Shown here: positions 8,458-18,445 of the stretch, piece after piece
Position numbering within the stretch: the stretch's first letter is position 1
Layout: each line of letters opens with the position of its first letter
Assembly: GCA_902537215.1 (NCBI GenBank)
Contig: CACBAM010000001.1
Span: forward strand, 57,100-121,099
DNA length: 64,000 bases
Reading direction: 5' to 3'
Source: an uncultured Alphaproteobacteria bacterium
Lineage (GTDB): Bacteria > Pseudomonadota > Alphaproteobacteria > Rhodobacterales > Rhodobacteraceae
Made by a program: the position numbers and the translations under genes
Notes under the pieces: generated by a model
The model's database searches: none
Told to the model about the DNA's origin: nothing
Seen by the model: only the letters and a program-made list of their open reading frames with translations

Positions 8458-10035
8458 ATGAAAAGACATTATTTAAAAGCGTTAATTATCTCTGCTAGTT
8501 TAATATTAACATCTTTAGGCATAAGTTTTGCGGACGATCATAAAAGGGGTGGTACCTTGATTGCTTCGATGGGTAGTAATCCACGCCATCTCAATCCAGC
8601 TGTCCAATCAGGTATTGCTACAGGCTTTCCTGGCTCGCAACTATTTGCTACTCCAATACGATATGATAATAATTGGGAACCGCAGCCTTACTTAGCTGAA
8701 TCTTGGGAAATTACCGATGGTGGAAAGACAGTCAGACTTAATCTTGTAAAAGATGCTGTGTTTCATGATGGGGTTCCAATCAAATCTAGTGATGTAAAGT
8801 TTTCTTTGGAGACCATCCAAAAAAATCATCCCTTTAAAACAATGTTCGGACCGGTTATCGCAGTGGAAACGCCAGATGAGCATACCGCTATTTTAAAGCT
8901 TTCTCAGCCCCATCCGGCATTAATGTTAGCAATGTCTTCACAACTAATGTCCATTATCCCAGAACATGTCTATGGTGACGGTCAAGATCCTGCAACGCAT
9001 CCACAGAATTCAAAAAACGTCGTGGGTTCTGGACCATTTAAGTTAGTTGAGTTTAAATCCGGTGAACATGTTATTTTAGAAAGATTTGACGATTTCTTTA
9101 TTAAAGGAAGACCTTATTTAGACAAAATGGTGATAAAAATAGTAACTGACCCTGCAGCAAGAACCATAGCTCTTGAAAATGGGGAGCTTGACTTTTATGC
9201 CTTTGAGAATGTTGCTCGTAATGTCGTTAGGTTGAAGAAAAATGATAAATTGGAGGTCACCTCAAAAGGTTATGCTGCTATAGGACCGATAGATTGGTTA
9301 GCCTTCAACACAAAAAGAGGTAAAACGGCTGACGTTAATGTAAGAAAAGCTATAGCATATGCTATTGATAGAAAATTTATTTTAAAAGCGATAATGCTGG
9401 GAGTAGCTGAAGAAGCTAGAACAGGTATTCACCCTGGTAGCCCATTATATGATCCTAATGTTGAAACGTATGAAATCAACATTGAAAAGGCTAATCAAAT
9501 ACTTGATGACGCAGGTTATAAAAAGGGAGACGATGGAATGCGTTTTGGCTTAACCGTAGATTTTGGATGGCCACCACTTAGACCAAACGCGGAATATACA
9601 AAGGCAGCCTTAAAGAGAATAGGAATAGATATCACTGTAAGACCGTCAGCTGATTTTCCAACTTGGGCGAGAACTGTTAGCAACCATGAATTTGACTTGA
9701 CTTGGGATACAGTTTTTAACTGGGGCGATCCGGTGATCGGTGTACACAGAACCTACCAGAGCTCTAACATTAAAAAAGGTGTTATTTGGTCCAACACCCA
9801 GCAGTATACTAATCCTAAGGTCGACGCTATTTTGGAAAAAGCTGGAAAAGAGATTGATCCTGAAAAAAGAAAGGCGTTATATTCAGAATTTCAGAAAATA
9901 ATCGTCGATGATCTTCCTGTTTATTGGACAAACACGTTGCCATACCACACCATTTATAATAAGAAAGTTGGCGATCCACCATTGGGAATTTGGGCAACCA
10001 GCTCACCAATGGATATGACTTACATCAAGAAATAA
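8458..10035 (+). CDS. Peptide-type ABC transporter substrate-binding protein
   Basis: A 525-residue periplasmic binding protein of the SBP_bac_5 family (OppA/DppA type). It has a Sec signal peptide (KR charge cluster, hydrophobic LIISASLILTSLGISFA, cleavage near residue 25) and no lipobox cysteine. Family landmarks are LAESWEITDGGKT, VKFSLETI, GSGPFKL and VRKAIAYAIDR. It captures oligopeptides or other polar compounds for the permeases encoded next. A good AAAGG precedes the ATG. A strong stem-loop separates it from the permease genes, a common way to raise binding-protein mRNA over the membrane subunits. Confidence 0.93.
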   Translation: MKRHYLKALIISASLILTSLGISFADDHKRGGTLIASMGSNPRHLNPAVQSGIATGFPGSQLFATPIRYDNNWEPQPYLAESWEITDGGKTVRLNLVKDAVFHDGVPIKSSDVKFSLETIQKNHPFKTMFGPVIAVETPDEHTAILKLSQPHPALMLAMSSQLMSIIPEHVYGDGQDPATHPQNSKNVVGSGPFKLVEFKSGEHVILERFDDFFIKGRPYLDKMVIKIVTDPAARTIALENGELDFYAFENVARNVVRLKKNDKLEVTSKGYAAIGPIDWLAFNTKRGKTADVNVRKAIAYAIDRKFILKAIMLGVAEEARTGIHPGSPLYDPNVETYEINIEKANQILDDAGYKKGDDGMRFGLTVDFGWPPLRPNAEYTKAALKRIGIDITVRPSADFPTWARTVSNHEFDLTWDTVFNWGDPVIGVHRTYQSSNIKKGVIWSNTQQYTNPKVDAILEKAGKEIDPEKRKALYSEFQKIIVDDLPVYWTNTLPYHTIYNKKVGDPPLGIWATSSPMDMTYIKK

Positions 10036-10052
10036 GTGATAAATGTTAACCT

Positions 10053-10076
10053 GAAGAGGCTCGTGTGGGCCTCTTC
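10053..10076 (+). promoter_or_regulatory. Intercistronic stem-loop between binding protein and permease
   Basis: GAAGAGGC (10053-10060) pairs perfectly with GCCTCTTC (10069-10076) around an 8-base loop. No T-run follows, so it is not a classic terminator. Its place 17 bases after the binding-protein stop fits an mRNA-stabilising or partly attenuating hairpin. A comparable hairpin sits at the same place in the second importer (36405-36430). Confidence 0.7.
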
Positions 10077-10103
10077 AAATTCATGATTTAGTACAGGCAT
10101 CTT

Positions 10104-11084
10104 ATGAAACTGTTAATTTCTCTATTAAGGCGGTTTGTTTCTATGCTTACCGTACTGCTTGTTGTGATAATCCTAAATTTCCTTATGCTGCATTTAGCAC
10201 CAGGAGATATAGCAGATACTATTGCAGCGACAATGGGTGGGGCTGATGAAAAAGATATGATCCAACTCAGAACAGAATATGGTTTGGATCAACCATTTTT
10301 TATTCAGCTATTTCAATATGTAATTAAAGTAGCAATGTTAGATCTTGGCAACTCTCATTTCTATAATATGCCAGTTTTTGATTTAATTATGGAAAGGTTG
10401 CCTGCAACCTTACTACTAGTTTTCTCTGCACAAATTGTCTCATTAAGTTTAGGCATTCTGTTAGGGGTTTATGCTGCTCAAAATCCAAATGGCTTATCTA
10501 GCCTATTTGTCAATATGCTCTCGTTATTTGGTTATGCAGCACCCGTATTTTGGACAGGAATACTGCTTCTCATTGCATTTTCGTTATATATTCCGATATT
10601 TCCTGTCGCAGGAATGAGAGATGTAACTATAGAGAGTGATAACTTTTTTGTGCATGCTTTCGATGTAGCAAGGCACCTATTTTTACCAATGATCACACTT
10701 GCCTCGATTTTCCTTGCGTATTATTCACGACTTTGTCGAGCTAGCATGCTTGAAGTTCTGGGTGCGGATTTCGTTAGAACTGCTAAGGCTAAAGGGCTTT
10801 CTCAACGTGATATTCTTATGAAGCATGCTCTAAAAAACTCATTATCTCCTGTAATCACTTTCGCTGGTTTAAGTTTTTCTGCCGTGGTTTCTGGAGCCAT
10901 TTTAGTAGAAACTGTTTATAGTTGGCCAGGTTTGGGCACACTTGCCTTCAATTCAATAATTGCGAGAGACACTCCTGTTCTACTTGGTATTCTTATTTTT
11001 TCAACATTGATGGTTACCGTTGGAAATCTTTTAACAGATATGGTTTTGAGATCTATAGATCCAAGAATTCAGGGAAGCCAATAA
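10104..11084 (+). CDS. ABC transporter permease, DppB/OppB type
   Basis: A 326-residue inner-membrane permease. The N-terminal LLRRFVSMLTVLLVVIILNF followed by LHLAPGD is the standard DppB/OppB opening. The cytoplasmic EAA loop ADFVRTAKAKGLSQRDIL contacts the ATPase. About six transmembrane segments are visible. It pairs with the DppC-type permease encoded downstream, whose start lies just after this stop. Confidence 0.93.
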   Translation: MKLLISLLRRFVSMLTVLLVVIILNFLMLHLAPGDIADTIAATMGGADEKDMIQLRTEYGLDQPFFIQLFQYVIKVAMLDLGNSHFYNMPVFDLIMERLPATLLLVFSAQIVSLSLGILLGVYAAQNPNGLSSLFVNMLSLFGYAAPVFWTGILLLIAFSLYIPIFPVAGMRDVTIESDNFFVHAFDVARHLFLPMITLASIFLAYYSRLCRASMLEVLGADFVRTAKAKGLSQRDILMKHALKNSLSPVITFAGLSFSAVVSGAILVETVYSWPGLGTLAFNSIIARDTPVLLGILIFSTLMVTVGNLLTDMVLRSIDPRIQGSQ

Positions 11085-11086
11085 AA

Positions 11087-11959
11087 ATGTCACATTTAGA
11101 CGAGCAAGAGGAAATACAGGCAAAACCCAGCAGAGAAATGGTAGGTGTCTTTCTGAGAAGCTATTCAGCTCTTACCGGCTTGATAATACTAATTGCGGTT
11201 TCAATAATGGGTTTCATAGGTCCAATTTTTTATACCATTGACCCCTTTGATATGGTCTGGATGCCCTTTTCCCCACCGGGAGCAGATGGTTATTTGCTAG
11301 GAACTGATTATTTGGGAAGAGATATTTTGTCTCAAATAATTAATGGTGCGAGAGTGTCGATCGCAATTGGGTTTGCAGCTGCTTCGGTTTCTTGTTTTAT
11401 TGGAGTCGGAATAGGCGCATTCGCTGGCTTTTATGGTGGTTGGATAGAAGAGATATTAATGAGGATAACAGAATTTTTTCAAGTTTTACCTACGTTACTT
11501 TTTGCTATGGTAATAGTAGCTTTATTTGGTTCATCTGTATTATCGATTACAGTAGCAATTGGTGCGGTAAGCTGGGCTAGTGTTGCTAGAATAACTCGCT
11601 CAGAGTTTTTAAGAATTAAAGAGCTAGATTTCGTTCAAGCGTCCAAAGCCTCTGGGAGCAGCGATTTAAATTTAATATTCCTAGTTATACTTCCAAACGC
11701 TGCAGCACCAATAATCGTACAGTCTGCGTTGTTAGTTGGGGCAGCAATAACATTTGAAGCAGGTTTAGCTTTCTTGGGATTATCAGATCCAAACGTGGTT
11801 AGTTGGGGTCAAGTAATAGGAGCTAATAGAACTTATATTTTGGATGCCACATATACTGTCACTTTTCCAGGCATAGCTATTTTTGTAACAGTTCTAGCCA
11901 TTTCTCTAGTTGGAGATGGACTTAACGATGCATTGAATCCCAAGCTCCGGTCAAGATAA
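11087..11959 (+). CDS. ABC transporter permease, DppC/OppC type
   Basis: A 290-residue second permease of the importer. LGTDYLGRDILSQIINGARVS and the EAA loop LDFVQASKASGSSDLNLI are DppC/OppC signatures; GLAFLGLSDPNVVSWGQ is typical of the C-terminal part. The frame is open further upstream to 10922, inside the first permease, but ATG 11087 (MSHLDEQEE) two bases after the upstream stop is the sensible start and gives a normal length. Its stop overlaps the ATPase start (TAATG). Confidence 0.92.
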   Translation: MSHLDEQEEIQAKPSREMVGVFLRSYSALTGLIILIAVSIMGFIGPIFYTIDPFDMVWMPFSPPGADGYLLGTDYLGRDILSQIINGARVSIAIGFAAASVSCFIGVGIGAFAGFYGGWIEEILMRITEFFQVLPTLLFAMVIVALFGSSVLSITVAIGAVSWASVARITRSEFLRIKELDFVQASKASGSSDLNLIFLVILPNAAAPIIVQSALLVGAAITFEAGLAFLGLSDPNVVSWGQVIGANRTYILDATYTVTFPGIAIFVTVLAISLVGDGLNDALNPKLRSR

Positions 11960-13761
11960 TGTCAACGCTACTATCGGTAAATAATTTAAATATCGAGGCT
12001 CACACCAGAACGGGAGTAGTACAAGTTGTAAAAGATCTCTCGTTTTCAATAAGAAAAGGTGAGACATTGGGTGTAGTAGGGGAATCTGGTTGTGGGAAAA
12101 CGGTTACTGCTTTGTCAATAATGAAACTTCTTCCCAAGGAAACTCTTAAGATTTCATCTGGTAACATTATCTTTAATAATAAAGCCATAAATAATCTTTC
12201 TGATCGTGAACTTGAGAATATCAGAGGCAACGAGATATCCATGATTTTTCAAGAACCGATGACGTCACTAAACCCTCTTTTTACGGTTGGAGAACAGGTG
12301 GCTGAGGTAGTTAGGCGGCATAAAAAAGTTAGTAAAGAAAGAGCTTGGAATAGAGCTATTGAATTACTGGATTTAGTCAAAATAACTAATCCAGAAAAAA
12401 AAGCTTTGGATTATCCGTTTCAATTATCGGGAGGACAGCGTCAACGCGTCATGATTGCTGTAGCTTTAGCCTGTGAACCTAAAATACTAATTGCTGATGA
12501 ACCTACGACGGCATTAGATGTTACTATTCAAGCAGAGATTCTTGCCTTGATAAATAGGCTTAAAGACGAAACAGGAACAGCAGTCATGTTTATTACACAT
12601 GACATGGCAGTTGTGGCACAAATGGCAGATAGAGTTATCGTTTTGTATCCTGGGGAAAAAGTCGAGGAAGGTACCGTTCATGAGATTTTTAATAATCCCA
12701 AACACGAATATACGAAGTCACTATTAGCGGCAGTCCCAAAGCTTGGTGAGATGGTGAGGAGAAAATATCCTGAACCTATGAGGTTGATAGGGAAAGGGGA
12801 CACCCGGATTGTAAAGCCAATTATCGGAACTGACGAACCCATATTGAGCGTAAAGAAACTGGTAACACGTTATTCAATAAGAGGTGGTTTGTTTCAAAGA
12901 ATAAAAGCAAAAGTGCATGCAGTGGAAGATATATCCTTCACCATCATGAAAGGAAAAACACTATCGCTAGTGGGAGAGTCTGGATGTGGAAAATCAACAG
13001 TAGGTCGGTCACTTATTAGACTGGTAGAACCGGCATCTGGTGAGGTATACCTAGACGGACAGAACATTTTGGATTTGACCGTAAAAGATGTTCGTGATGC
13101 ACGAAGTAAAATCCAAATGGTATTTCAAGATCCTTTTGCTTCACTTAATCCTCAAAGACCGCTTTTCGACCAAGTAGCGGAACCATTACGTAATTATGGA
13201 ATATTTAGACTAGAGGAACTGCAAAAAAGAATTGGTGATTTATTTGATAGGGTGAAACTACCACGAAGCTTCATGAAACGTTACCCACATCAACTATCAG
13301 GAGGTCAACGGCAACGAATAGCCATTGCCAGAGCACTTGCCCTCAACCCAAAAGTTATTATTGCCGATGAGCCCGTTAGTGCGTTAGACGTATCTGTCCA
13401 AGCTCAGGTACTAAACTTAATGATGGAATTACAAGTTGATTTGGGTTTATCCTTTTTATTTATAAGTCATGATATGGCGGTTGTTGAAAGAGTAAGTCAT
13501 GACGTGGGTGTTATGTATTTGGGACGTTTAGTTGAGATAGGCCCTAGGCAAGCAATTTTTCGAAATCCACATCATCCTTACACAAAGGACCTTTTGAAAG
13601 CTGTACCTATTGCGGATCCCTCCAAAAGAAATACTGAGAGAGAGATGAATTTTAAGCCACTCCCATCCCCCATTCATGATTTGACTCATGATCCTAAACC
13701 TTCGGAATATAAAAAGGTTGCAAAAGATCATTATGTGTTGACAACGGATTGTGGGTATTAA
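11959..13761 (+). CDS. Fused double ABC ATPase (OppD-OppF/GsiA-like)
   Basis: Two nucleotide-binding domains in one 600-residue chain, equal to OppD plus OppF. The first half has GESGCGKTVT (Walker A), LSGGQRQR (signature) and [13 protein letters not shown] (Walker B). The second half begins near residue 295 with [27 protein letters not shown] and IADEPVSALDVS. Each half ends in the oligopeptide-type extension (KEYxxPHHPYTKDLL-like). It powers import through the two preceding permeases. From roughly residue 165 onward it is very similar to the second fused ATPase at 38308-40137, including an identical C-terminus [10 protein letters not shown], whereas the N-terminal thirds differ. Confidence 0.93.
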   Translation: MSTLLSVNNLNIEAHTRTGVVQVVKDLSFSIRKGETLGVVGESGCGKTVTALSIMKLLPKETLKISSGNIIFNNKAINNLSDRELENIRGNEISMIFQEPMTSLNPLFTVGEQVAEVVRRHKKVSKERAWNRAIELLDLVKITNPEKKALDYPFQLSGGQRQRVMIAVALACEPKILIADEPTTALDVTIQAEILALINRLKDETGTAVMFITHDMAVVAQMADRVIVLYPGEKVEEGTVHEIFNNPKHEYTKSLLAAVPKLGEMVRRKYPEPMRLIGKGDTRIVKPIIGTDEPILSVKKLVTRYSIRGGLFQRIKAKVHAVEDISFTIMKGKTLSLVGESGCGKSTVGRSLIRLVEPASGEVYLDGQNILDLTVKDVRDARSKIQMVFQDPFASLNPQRPLFDQVAEPLRNYGIFRLEELQKRIGDLFDRVKLPRSFMKRYPHQLSGGQRQRIAIARALALNPKVIIADEPVSALDVSVQAQVLNLMMELQVDLGLSFLFISHDMAVVERVSHDVGVMYLGRLVEIGPRQAIFRNPHHPYTKDLLKAVPIADPSKRNTEREMNFKPLPSPIHDLTHDPKPSEYKKVAKDHYVLTTDCGY

Positions 13762-13786
13762 AATTTAAATTGAGAAAGTGGATATA

Positions 13787-14764
13787 ATGCAGAGTATGTT
13801 TAATAACATCAATCGAGCTCGTGAGGTATTGCAAGGAAAAATTGTGAATACACCTACGCTCAAATTGAATGAGGATGATATCAAGGGAATTCTACCCGAG
13901 AATGCTGATGTATCTATAAAGCTGGAATTATTTCAGCAAACAGGCTCGTTTAAGGCGAGAGGTGTGGCTATCGGACTTGAGACTCTAGAGAAAGGCAAAA
14001 AAGCACAAGGTATTGTAACTGTCACGGGAGGAAATCATGGCATTGCTACTGCTTGGGGTGCAAGTCAATACAATATTTCTTCAAAAATTATTATGCCTAA
14101 GACTGCAGATCCATTTAGAATTGATAAGTGCCGAAGCCTTGGTGCGGAAGTAATACTTGCTGAAAATGTTGATGATGCCTTTGCGAAATTAGACGAAATC
14201 GAAAAGGATGAAAACCGTTTTGTGCTACACCCATTTAATCAAGAAAATATGATAATTGGTTCAGCTACTTGTTGTGCTGAAATTATAGATCAGATGGGCG
14301 ATATCGACATTTTAATTATTCCAATCGGTGGAGGCGGTCTGATAGGTGGTATGGCGCACTATCTTGAACAGATTAATTCATCTGTTGAATTATTAGGTGT
14401 TGAGCCTACAGGAGCCGATAGTTTTACACAAAGCTTGGAAAATGATAGTGCGGTAAGAATTAATAAAGTGAACACTATAGCAGACAGCTTAGGCGCTCCA
14501 ATGGCCATGGAGTTTTCTTTCAACATTGCAAAAAAGAGAGTAAATCAAGTTGAAAAAGTTACTGATGATGAAATACGCAGAGCGATGATTACCATGAGAG
14601 ATAGGCTCGGATTTATTGTTGAACCTGCCTGTGCTACCTCTTTAGCTGGACTGTTAGAGCGATATAAAAAGAAATGTGAGGGTAAAAAAGTTGGAATAAT
14701 TGCATGTGGCTCAAATATTTCATTCGAAAGATATAATGAAATATTAAAAGACTATAAAGACTAA
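13787..14764 (+). CDS. Serine/threonine dehydratase-like PLP enzyme
   Basis: A fold-type II pyridoxal-phosphate enzyme of the threonine dehydratase/serine racemase group, about 325 residues, with no C-terminal ACT regulatory domain. GSFKARGVA holds the Schiff-base lysine, VTGGNHGIA the phosphate/substrate loop, and PIGGGGLIGG the PLP-phosphate glycine loop. It probably deaminates or epimerises a hydroxy-amino acid such as serine, threonine or 3-hydroxyaspartate. I chose ATG 13787, six bases after GAAAGTGG; GTG 13778 and ATG 13796 are alternatives. It follows the importer ATPase by 25 bases and likely belongs to that transcript, so it may process imported compounds. Confidence 0.88.
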   Translation: MQSMFNNINRAREVLQGKIVNTPTLKLNEDDIKGILPENADVSIKLELFQQTGSFKARGVAIGLETLEKGKKAQGIVTVTGGNHGIATAWGASQYNISSKIIMPKTADPFRIDKCRSLGAEVILAENVDDAFAKLDEIEKDENRFVLHPFNQENMIIGSATCCAEIIDQMGDIDILIIPIGGGGLIGGMAHYLEQINSSVELLGVEPTGADSFTQSLENDSAVRINKVNTIADSLGAPMAMEFSFNIAKKRVNQVEKVTDDEIRRAMITMRDRLGFIVEPACATSLAGLLERYKKKCEGKKVGIIACGSNISFERYNEILKDYKD

Positions 14765-14997
14765 CTCCACCACCTAAATAATCCAATTATCGCAGCACAG
14801 GAATAAAAGAATTGTAATAAAAGTATTCCACGATGACGATTTAAGTAGGCCCATACTCCAATTGAAATAGCAGAAACTAAAAGTAAGAAAAACCCTATAA
14901 CCTCCAAACCGAGGTTCAATGCCACGAATACTGAATAGAAGATTGCTGTGATTACTCCTAGCCATTCAAAAATGTAATAATTTTTTTTTTTAATCAT
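14761..14997 (-). CDS. Small three-helix membrane protein of unknown function
   Basis: A 78-residue protein with about three hydrophobic helices (LGVITAIFYSVFVAL, VIGFFLLLVSAISIGVWAY, ILLLQFFYSCAAIIGL) and a basic NRHRG loop. It resembles small proteins sometimes annotated as PnuC-like, but I do not assign a function. Its ATG overlaps the stop of the acyl-CoA ligase by eight bases on the same strand, which implies translational coupling. Its 3' end overlaps the convergent dehydratase stop by four bases. Confidence 0.7.
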   Translation of the reverse strand: MIKKKNYYIFEWLGVITAIFYSVFVALNLGLEVIGFFLLLVSAISIGVWAYLNRHRGILLLQFFYSCAAIIGLFRWWS

Positions 14998-16606
14998 TAG
15001 GTTTTCTCTTTTTTAAATGAGTAAAGTTAAATACTCCGGTTAAGTGTCTGGGATCAATGTCTGGTTCAAATATCTTATGTTTAACAACTTTTTGGGTTCC
15101 AGTTACAGGAAGATTATCCATAAATAAGATATAGCCTGGGGCCTTGAAGTAAGCCATTTTTTCTAAGGCATGATTGAAAAGAATTTCTGCTACCTCCTTA
15201 GATTCCTTATTTCCATCTTCAAGAACTACGCAGGCCATAACTTCTTCCTCTCTAATATCATCTTTCACTGCTATGCATGCAATCTTGGATACAATTTCTA
15301 TTTCAAAGAGGCAGTTCTCAACTTCTGCTGCTGCAATATTTTCTCCAGCACGCCTTATAATATTTTTTGCTCGATCAACAAAGTACAACATTCCCGTTTC
15401 ATCCATAGTCACCGTATCACCAGTATGAAACCAACCATTTTTCCATGCCTCTTCTGTTTCTTTTTCTTTGTTCAGATACCCACTAAAAGCTCCCGCTCTT
15501 GGTGTTTTCTCGGAATGCCTGACAACCATTTCACCTGGCCTTCCTATCTCCACTTCCTGATCATTTTCATCTACTACCTTAACCTGAAGATCTTCTCTCG
15601 GTCTTCCCATTGCTCTGGTATGTATCTGCCTTGGTTCATCGTTGTTATAGAGCACTCGACACATTTCTGTCATACCCCAGCACTCGATCAGTGGAATGCC
15701 AAATCGGGTCTCAAATTCTTGGTGCAAAGCCGGCTCGACTCCTGCACCGAAGCCTACTCTCAATTTACCAAGAGATACTTTTGTTGCAGACTGATCAGAC
15801 AATAAAACAGCAATAATAACACCCAAATAATGAAAAATTGTTGCTTCTGTCTCATTAATATCTTCCCACCAACTTGAGATACTGAAACGCTCTGGTTGAA
15901 TGAGGCTATTACCAGTAAGCATGGCTGCAAAGAAAGTAACTATACCAGCGTTTATGTGGTAGCTCGGCAAGGGGTTCAAAATCTTGTCTTTTCCAAAAGA
16001 CAAACTTATTGGCGCTCCAATATTCGCATAGACTTCGCCACACATTAGCTCATATTCGTGGGATAATATGCATCCCTTAGGTCTTCCTGTTGTTCCGGAA
16101 GTATAGAGTAAACTTGCTTCGGTTTTTCCGTGGACCTTTGCTCCAAGATCAGATAAGGGCTTAAGTTTTTGAATGGTTTCAATTTCGTCATAGGTGACTA
16201 TTGGAACGGAAAGATCTTTGTAGGTTATGGCTGTTTTTAGCTGTTGCATGTAATGCTCTGCACAAATTGCTAAAACGGAACCACTATCTGCCAGCAAATA
16301 GGCTGTCTCGTCAGGAGAATAATCAGGATTTATGGGCACTACCGAAACTCCGATTTTATTAAGTGCTAGTTTGACAATATAATGTGCTGGAGTAGACCCT
16401 AGCAAAGTAGCGACCCGCAAATTGTTGCCATAGCCATTATCTAAAAAAATAGTCGATATTTTATTAGCTTTCTCAAACGTTTCTTGATATGAGATGATCG
16501 TCAGATCTTTTTGATTTCTTGAAGGAGATATTAAAAAAGGTGCAGAAGGTGTTTTTCTACAAATATCTTCAAAGGATTTAAAAATGGTCAAATCTTTTTT
16601 ATTCAT
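14990..16606 (-). CDS. CaiC-like AMP-forming acyl-CoA ligase
   Basis: An ANL-superfamily ligase of 538 residues that activates a carboxylate through an acyl-AMP and transfers it to CoA. LLYTSGTTGRPKG is the AMP-binding P-loop, ECWGMTEM the second core motif, GWFHTGDTV and AKNIIRRAGENIAAAEVE the hinge region, and TGTQKVVKH holds the catalytic C-terminal lysine. The nearest recognised type is crotonobetaine/carnitine-CoA ligase or short/medium-chain fatty acid ligases. The longest frame begins at TTG 16660; I prefer ATG 16606 (MNKKDLTIFK), with GGAAA upstream. It is divergent from formate dehydrogenase across a ~150-base gap and is followed by the coupled small membrane protein. Confidence 0.9.
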   Translation of the reverse strand: MNKKDLTIFKSFEDICRKTPSAPFLISPSRNQKDLTIISYQETFEKANKISTIFLDNGYGNNLRVATLLGSTPAHYIVKLALNKIGVSVVPINPDYSPDETAYLLADSGSVLAICAEHYMQQLKTAITYKDLSVPIVTYDEIETIQKLKPLSDLGAKVHGKTEASLLYTSGTTGRPKGCILSHEYELMCGEVYANIGAPISLSFGKDKILNPLPSYHINAGIVTFFAAMLTGNSLIQPERFSISSWWEDINETEATIFHYLGVIIAVLLSDQSATKVSLGKLRVGFGAGVEPALHQEFETRFGIPLIECWGMTEMCRVLYNNDEPRQIHTRAMGRPREDLQVKVVDENDQEVEIGRPGEMVVRHSEKTPRAGAFSGYLNKEKETEEAWKNGWFHTGDTVTMDETGMLYFVDRAKNIIRRAGENIAAAEVENCLFEIEIVSKIACIAVKDDIREEEVMACVVLEDGNKESKEVAEILFNHALEKMAYFKAPGYILFMDNLPVTGTQKVVKHKIFEPDIDPRHLTGVFNFTHLKKRKPND

Positions 16607-16760
16607 TTGAAAATTTCCGAAACTTAAATGATATCTATTGTTATTCTTACGTAACGGCAATAAGATTAATTAAAAGCTTTAATGGGGGAAAGACTTAATT
16701 TCATTATATCTGATTATGGCTCCACTTTCTTATAATTGGAATTAAGAATAAAAGGGATTT

Positions 16761-18443
16761 ATGAACAAAATTCAAAAGATCACAAAAGGGAAACGAGACT
16801 TTTTTTCCCCCAAGGGTAGGCAAGTAGATGATCTAGCTCTGGACAGGATTAAATCCATCTTAGCTGACCTGGAAATAAAAAGAGATCATCTCATAGAGGC
16901 ACTGCACAAAGTTCAAGATGCCTATGGATACATAAGTGCTGGAGACATGGCGGCATTGGCAGATATTTTCAAATTATCTCAAGCTGAGGTTTATGAGGTA
17001 GGGAGTTTTTATCATCATTTTAAAATCGTAAAAGAAGATGGAAATAAACCTAATAAATCAAAATTAAGAATTTGTGATGGGTTATCATGTGAAATGGCTG
17101 GTGCATATGCACTTTTTGAGTTAGTGAAAGATGAATTGTCAGCTGAGAAAGTTGAGATTGAAAAAGTCCCCTGTATAGGTAGATGTGCCTCTGCACCTGC
17201 TGCACGGTTTAACAATATACCTATCGATAATATGAATATAAATAAAGTGAAAGAAATACACCGTAATGGAATGTCGTATGTCCTCAATTTACCTCAATAC
17301 GAAAATCTCAATGAGTATGTGGGTAGGGGTGGATACCGAACACTCAATAAACTCAAAAAAAGGGAATTAAAATCAGAAAACCTTATAAAATTGATTTCAG
17401 ATTCTAAACTAAGAGGTTTAGGCGGTGCAGGATTTCCCGCTGGTAAAAAATGGGAAATTGTGAGGTCTTTCGAAGGACCACGTTTGATGACTGTGAATGG
17501 TGACGAGGGAGAACCGGGGACATTTAAAGATCGGTTTTGGTTAGAAAGAAAGCCACATCAGATGTTAGAAGGGGCCTTGATTGCAGCTCATATCGTTGAA
17601 TGTGAAAAAATTTACATTTACATGCGTGATGAATATCCTGAGGTATTAGAAATATTAAGAAGAGAAATAAGTGCAATTGAAGAAGAAAATATTGCAGATA
17701 TTTCTATTGAATTAAGACGAGGTGCTGGTGCATATATTTGCGGTGAAGAAAGTGCTATGATAGAAAGCATAGAAGGTAAAAGGGGCTTGCCTAGACATAG
17801 ACCGCCATATATTGCTGAGGTGGGGTTATTTGGAAGACCTACGCTAAATCATAATATAGAGACTTTAAACTGGCTCCCTGAAATAATTGAAAATGGAGTT
17901 GACTGGTTTAAAAGAAAGGGGTGGAATGAAGCTCATAGCGGCGTGAGATCTTTTTCAGTATCAGGTCGAGTAAAAAATCCCGGAGTAAAAATTGCTCCAG
18001 CGGGTATACCTCTTCAACAGTTAATAGTCGACTATTGTGGTGGAATGCAAGACGGACATACATTCAAGGCTTTTTTCCCTGGTGGAGCCTCCGGCGGAAT
18101 ACTTCCGGCCAATCTTGCATCATTACCACTCGATTTTGGGGTCTTTGAAGAGTATGGAGGGTTCATTGGGTCCCATGCAATAGTGATCTTATCTGATCAC
18201 GATAATATCAAAGAGGCAGCCTTGAATACCATGCGTTTTTTTAAACATGAAAGTTGTGGGCAATGTACGCCATGTAGATCTGGTACGGACAAAATGATTA
18301 GTCTACTAGAAGACAACAATAAGGAGTTAGATCTTTATAACGCTCTTATCAAAGTTATGAGTGACAGTTCGATTTGTGGGCTAGGCCAAGCGGCTAGCAA
18401 TTGTGTATCTCATCTTATCAAATATTTTCCAGAGGAGTTTTGA
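16761..18443 (+). CDS. NAD-dependent formate dehydrogenase beta subunit, NuoE-NuoF fusion
   Basis: A 560-residue diaphorase subunit that passes electrons from the formate-oxidising subunit to NAD+. Residues ~20-160 are a NuoE-type thioredoxin-like domain with a complete 2Fe-2S ligand set (Cys105, Cys110, Cys138, Cys142). The rest is NuoF: GLGGAGFPAGKKWE and NGDEGEPGTFKDR (FMN/NADH site), GAGAYICGEESAMI, and a C-terminal 4Fe-4S set ESCGQCTPCRSG with a later SSICGLG. In FdsGBA enzymes NuoE and NuoF are separate proteins; the fusion matches the two-subunit FDH1 type known from Methylobacterium. It is followed two bases later by the alpha subunit. Confidence 0.92.
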   Translation: MNKIQKITKGKRDFFSPKGRQVDDLALDRIKSILADLEIKRDHLIEALHKVQDAYGYISAGDMAALADIFKLSQAEVYEVGSFYHHFKIVKEDGNKPNKSKLRICDGLSCEMAGAYALFELVKDELSAEKVEIEKVPCIGRCASAPAARFNNIPIDNMNINKVKEIHRNGMSYVLNLPQYENLNEYVGRGGYRTLNKLKKRELKSENLIKLISDSKLRGLGGAGFPAGKKWEIVRSFEGPRLMTVNGDEGEPGTFKDRFWLERKPHQMLEGALIAAHIVECEKIYIYMRDEYPEVLEILRREISAIEEENIADISIELRRGAGAYICGEESAMIESIEGKRGLPRHRPPYIAEVGLFGRPTLNHNIETLNWLPEIIENGVDWFKRKGWNEAHSGVRSFSVSGRVKNPGVKIAPAGIPLQQLIVDYCGGMQDGHTFKAFFPGGASGGILPANLASLPLDFGVFEEYGGFIGSHAIVILSDHDNIKEAALNTMRFFKHESCGQCTPCRSGTDKMISLLEDNNKELDLYNALIKVMSDSSICGLGQAASNCVSHLIKYFPEEF

Positions 18444-18445
18444 TT

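Noticed and set aside
15170..15805. 211-codon plus-strand frame opposite the acyl-CoA ligase
   Set aside because: It is antisense to a well-supported ANL ligase, has low-complexity Cys/Phe-rich sequence and no ribosome-binding site.
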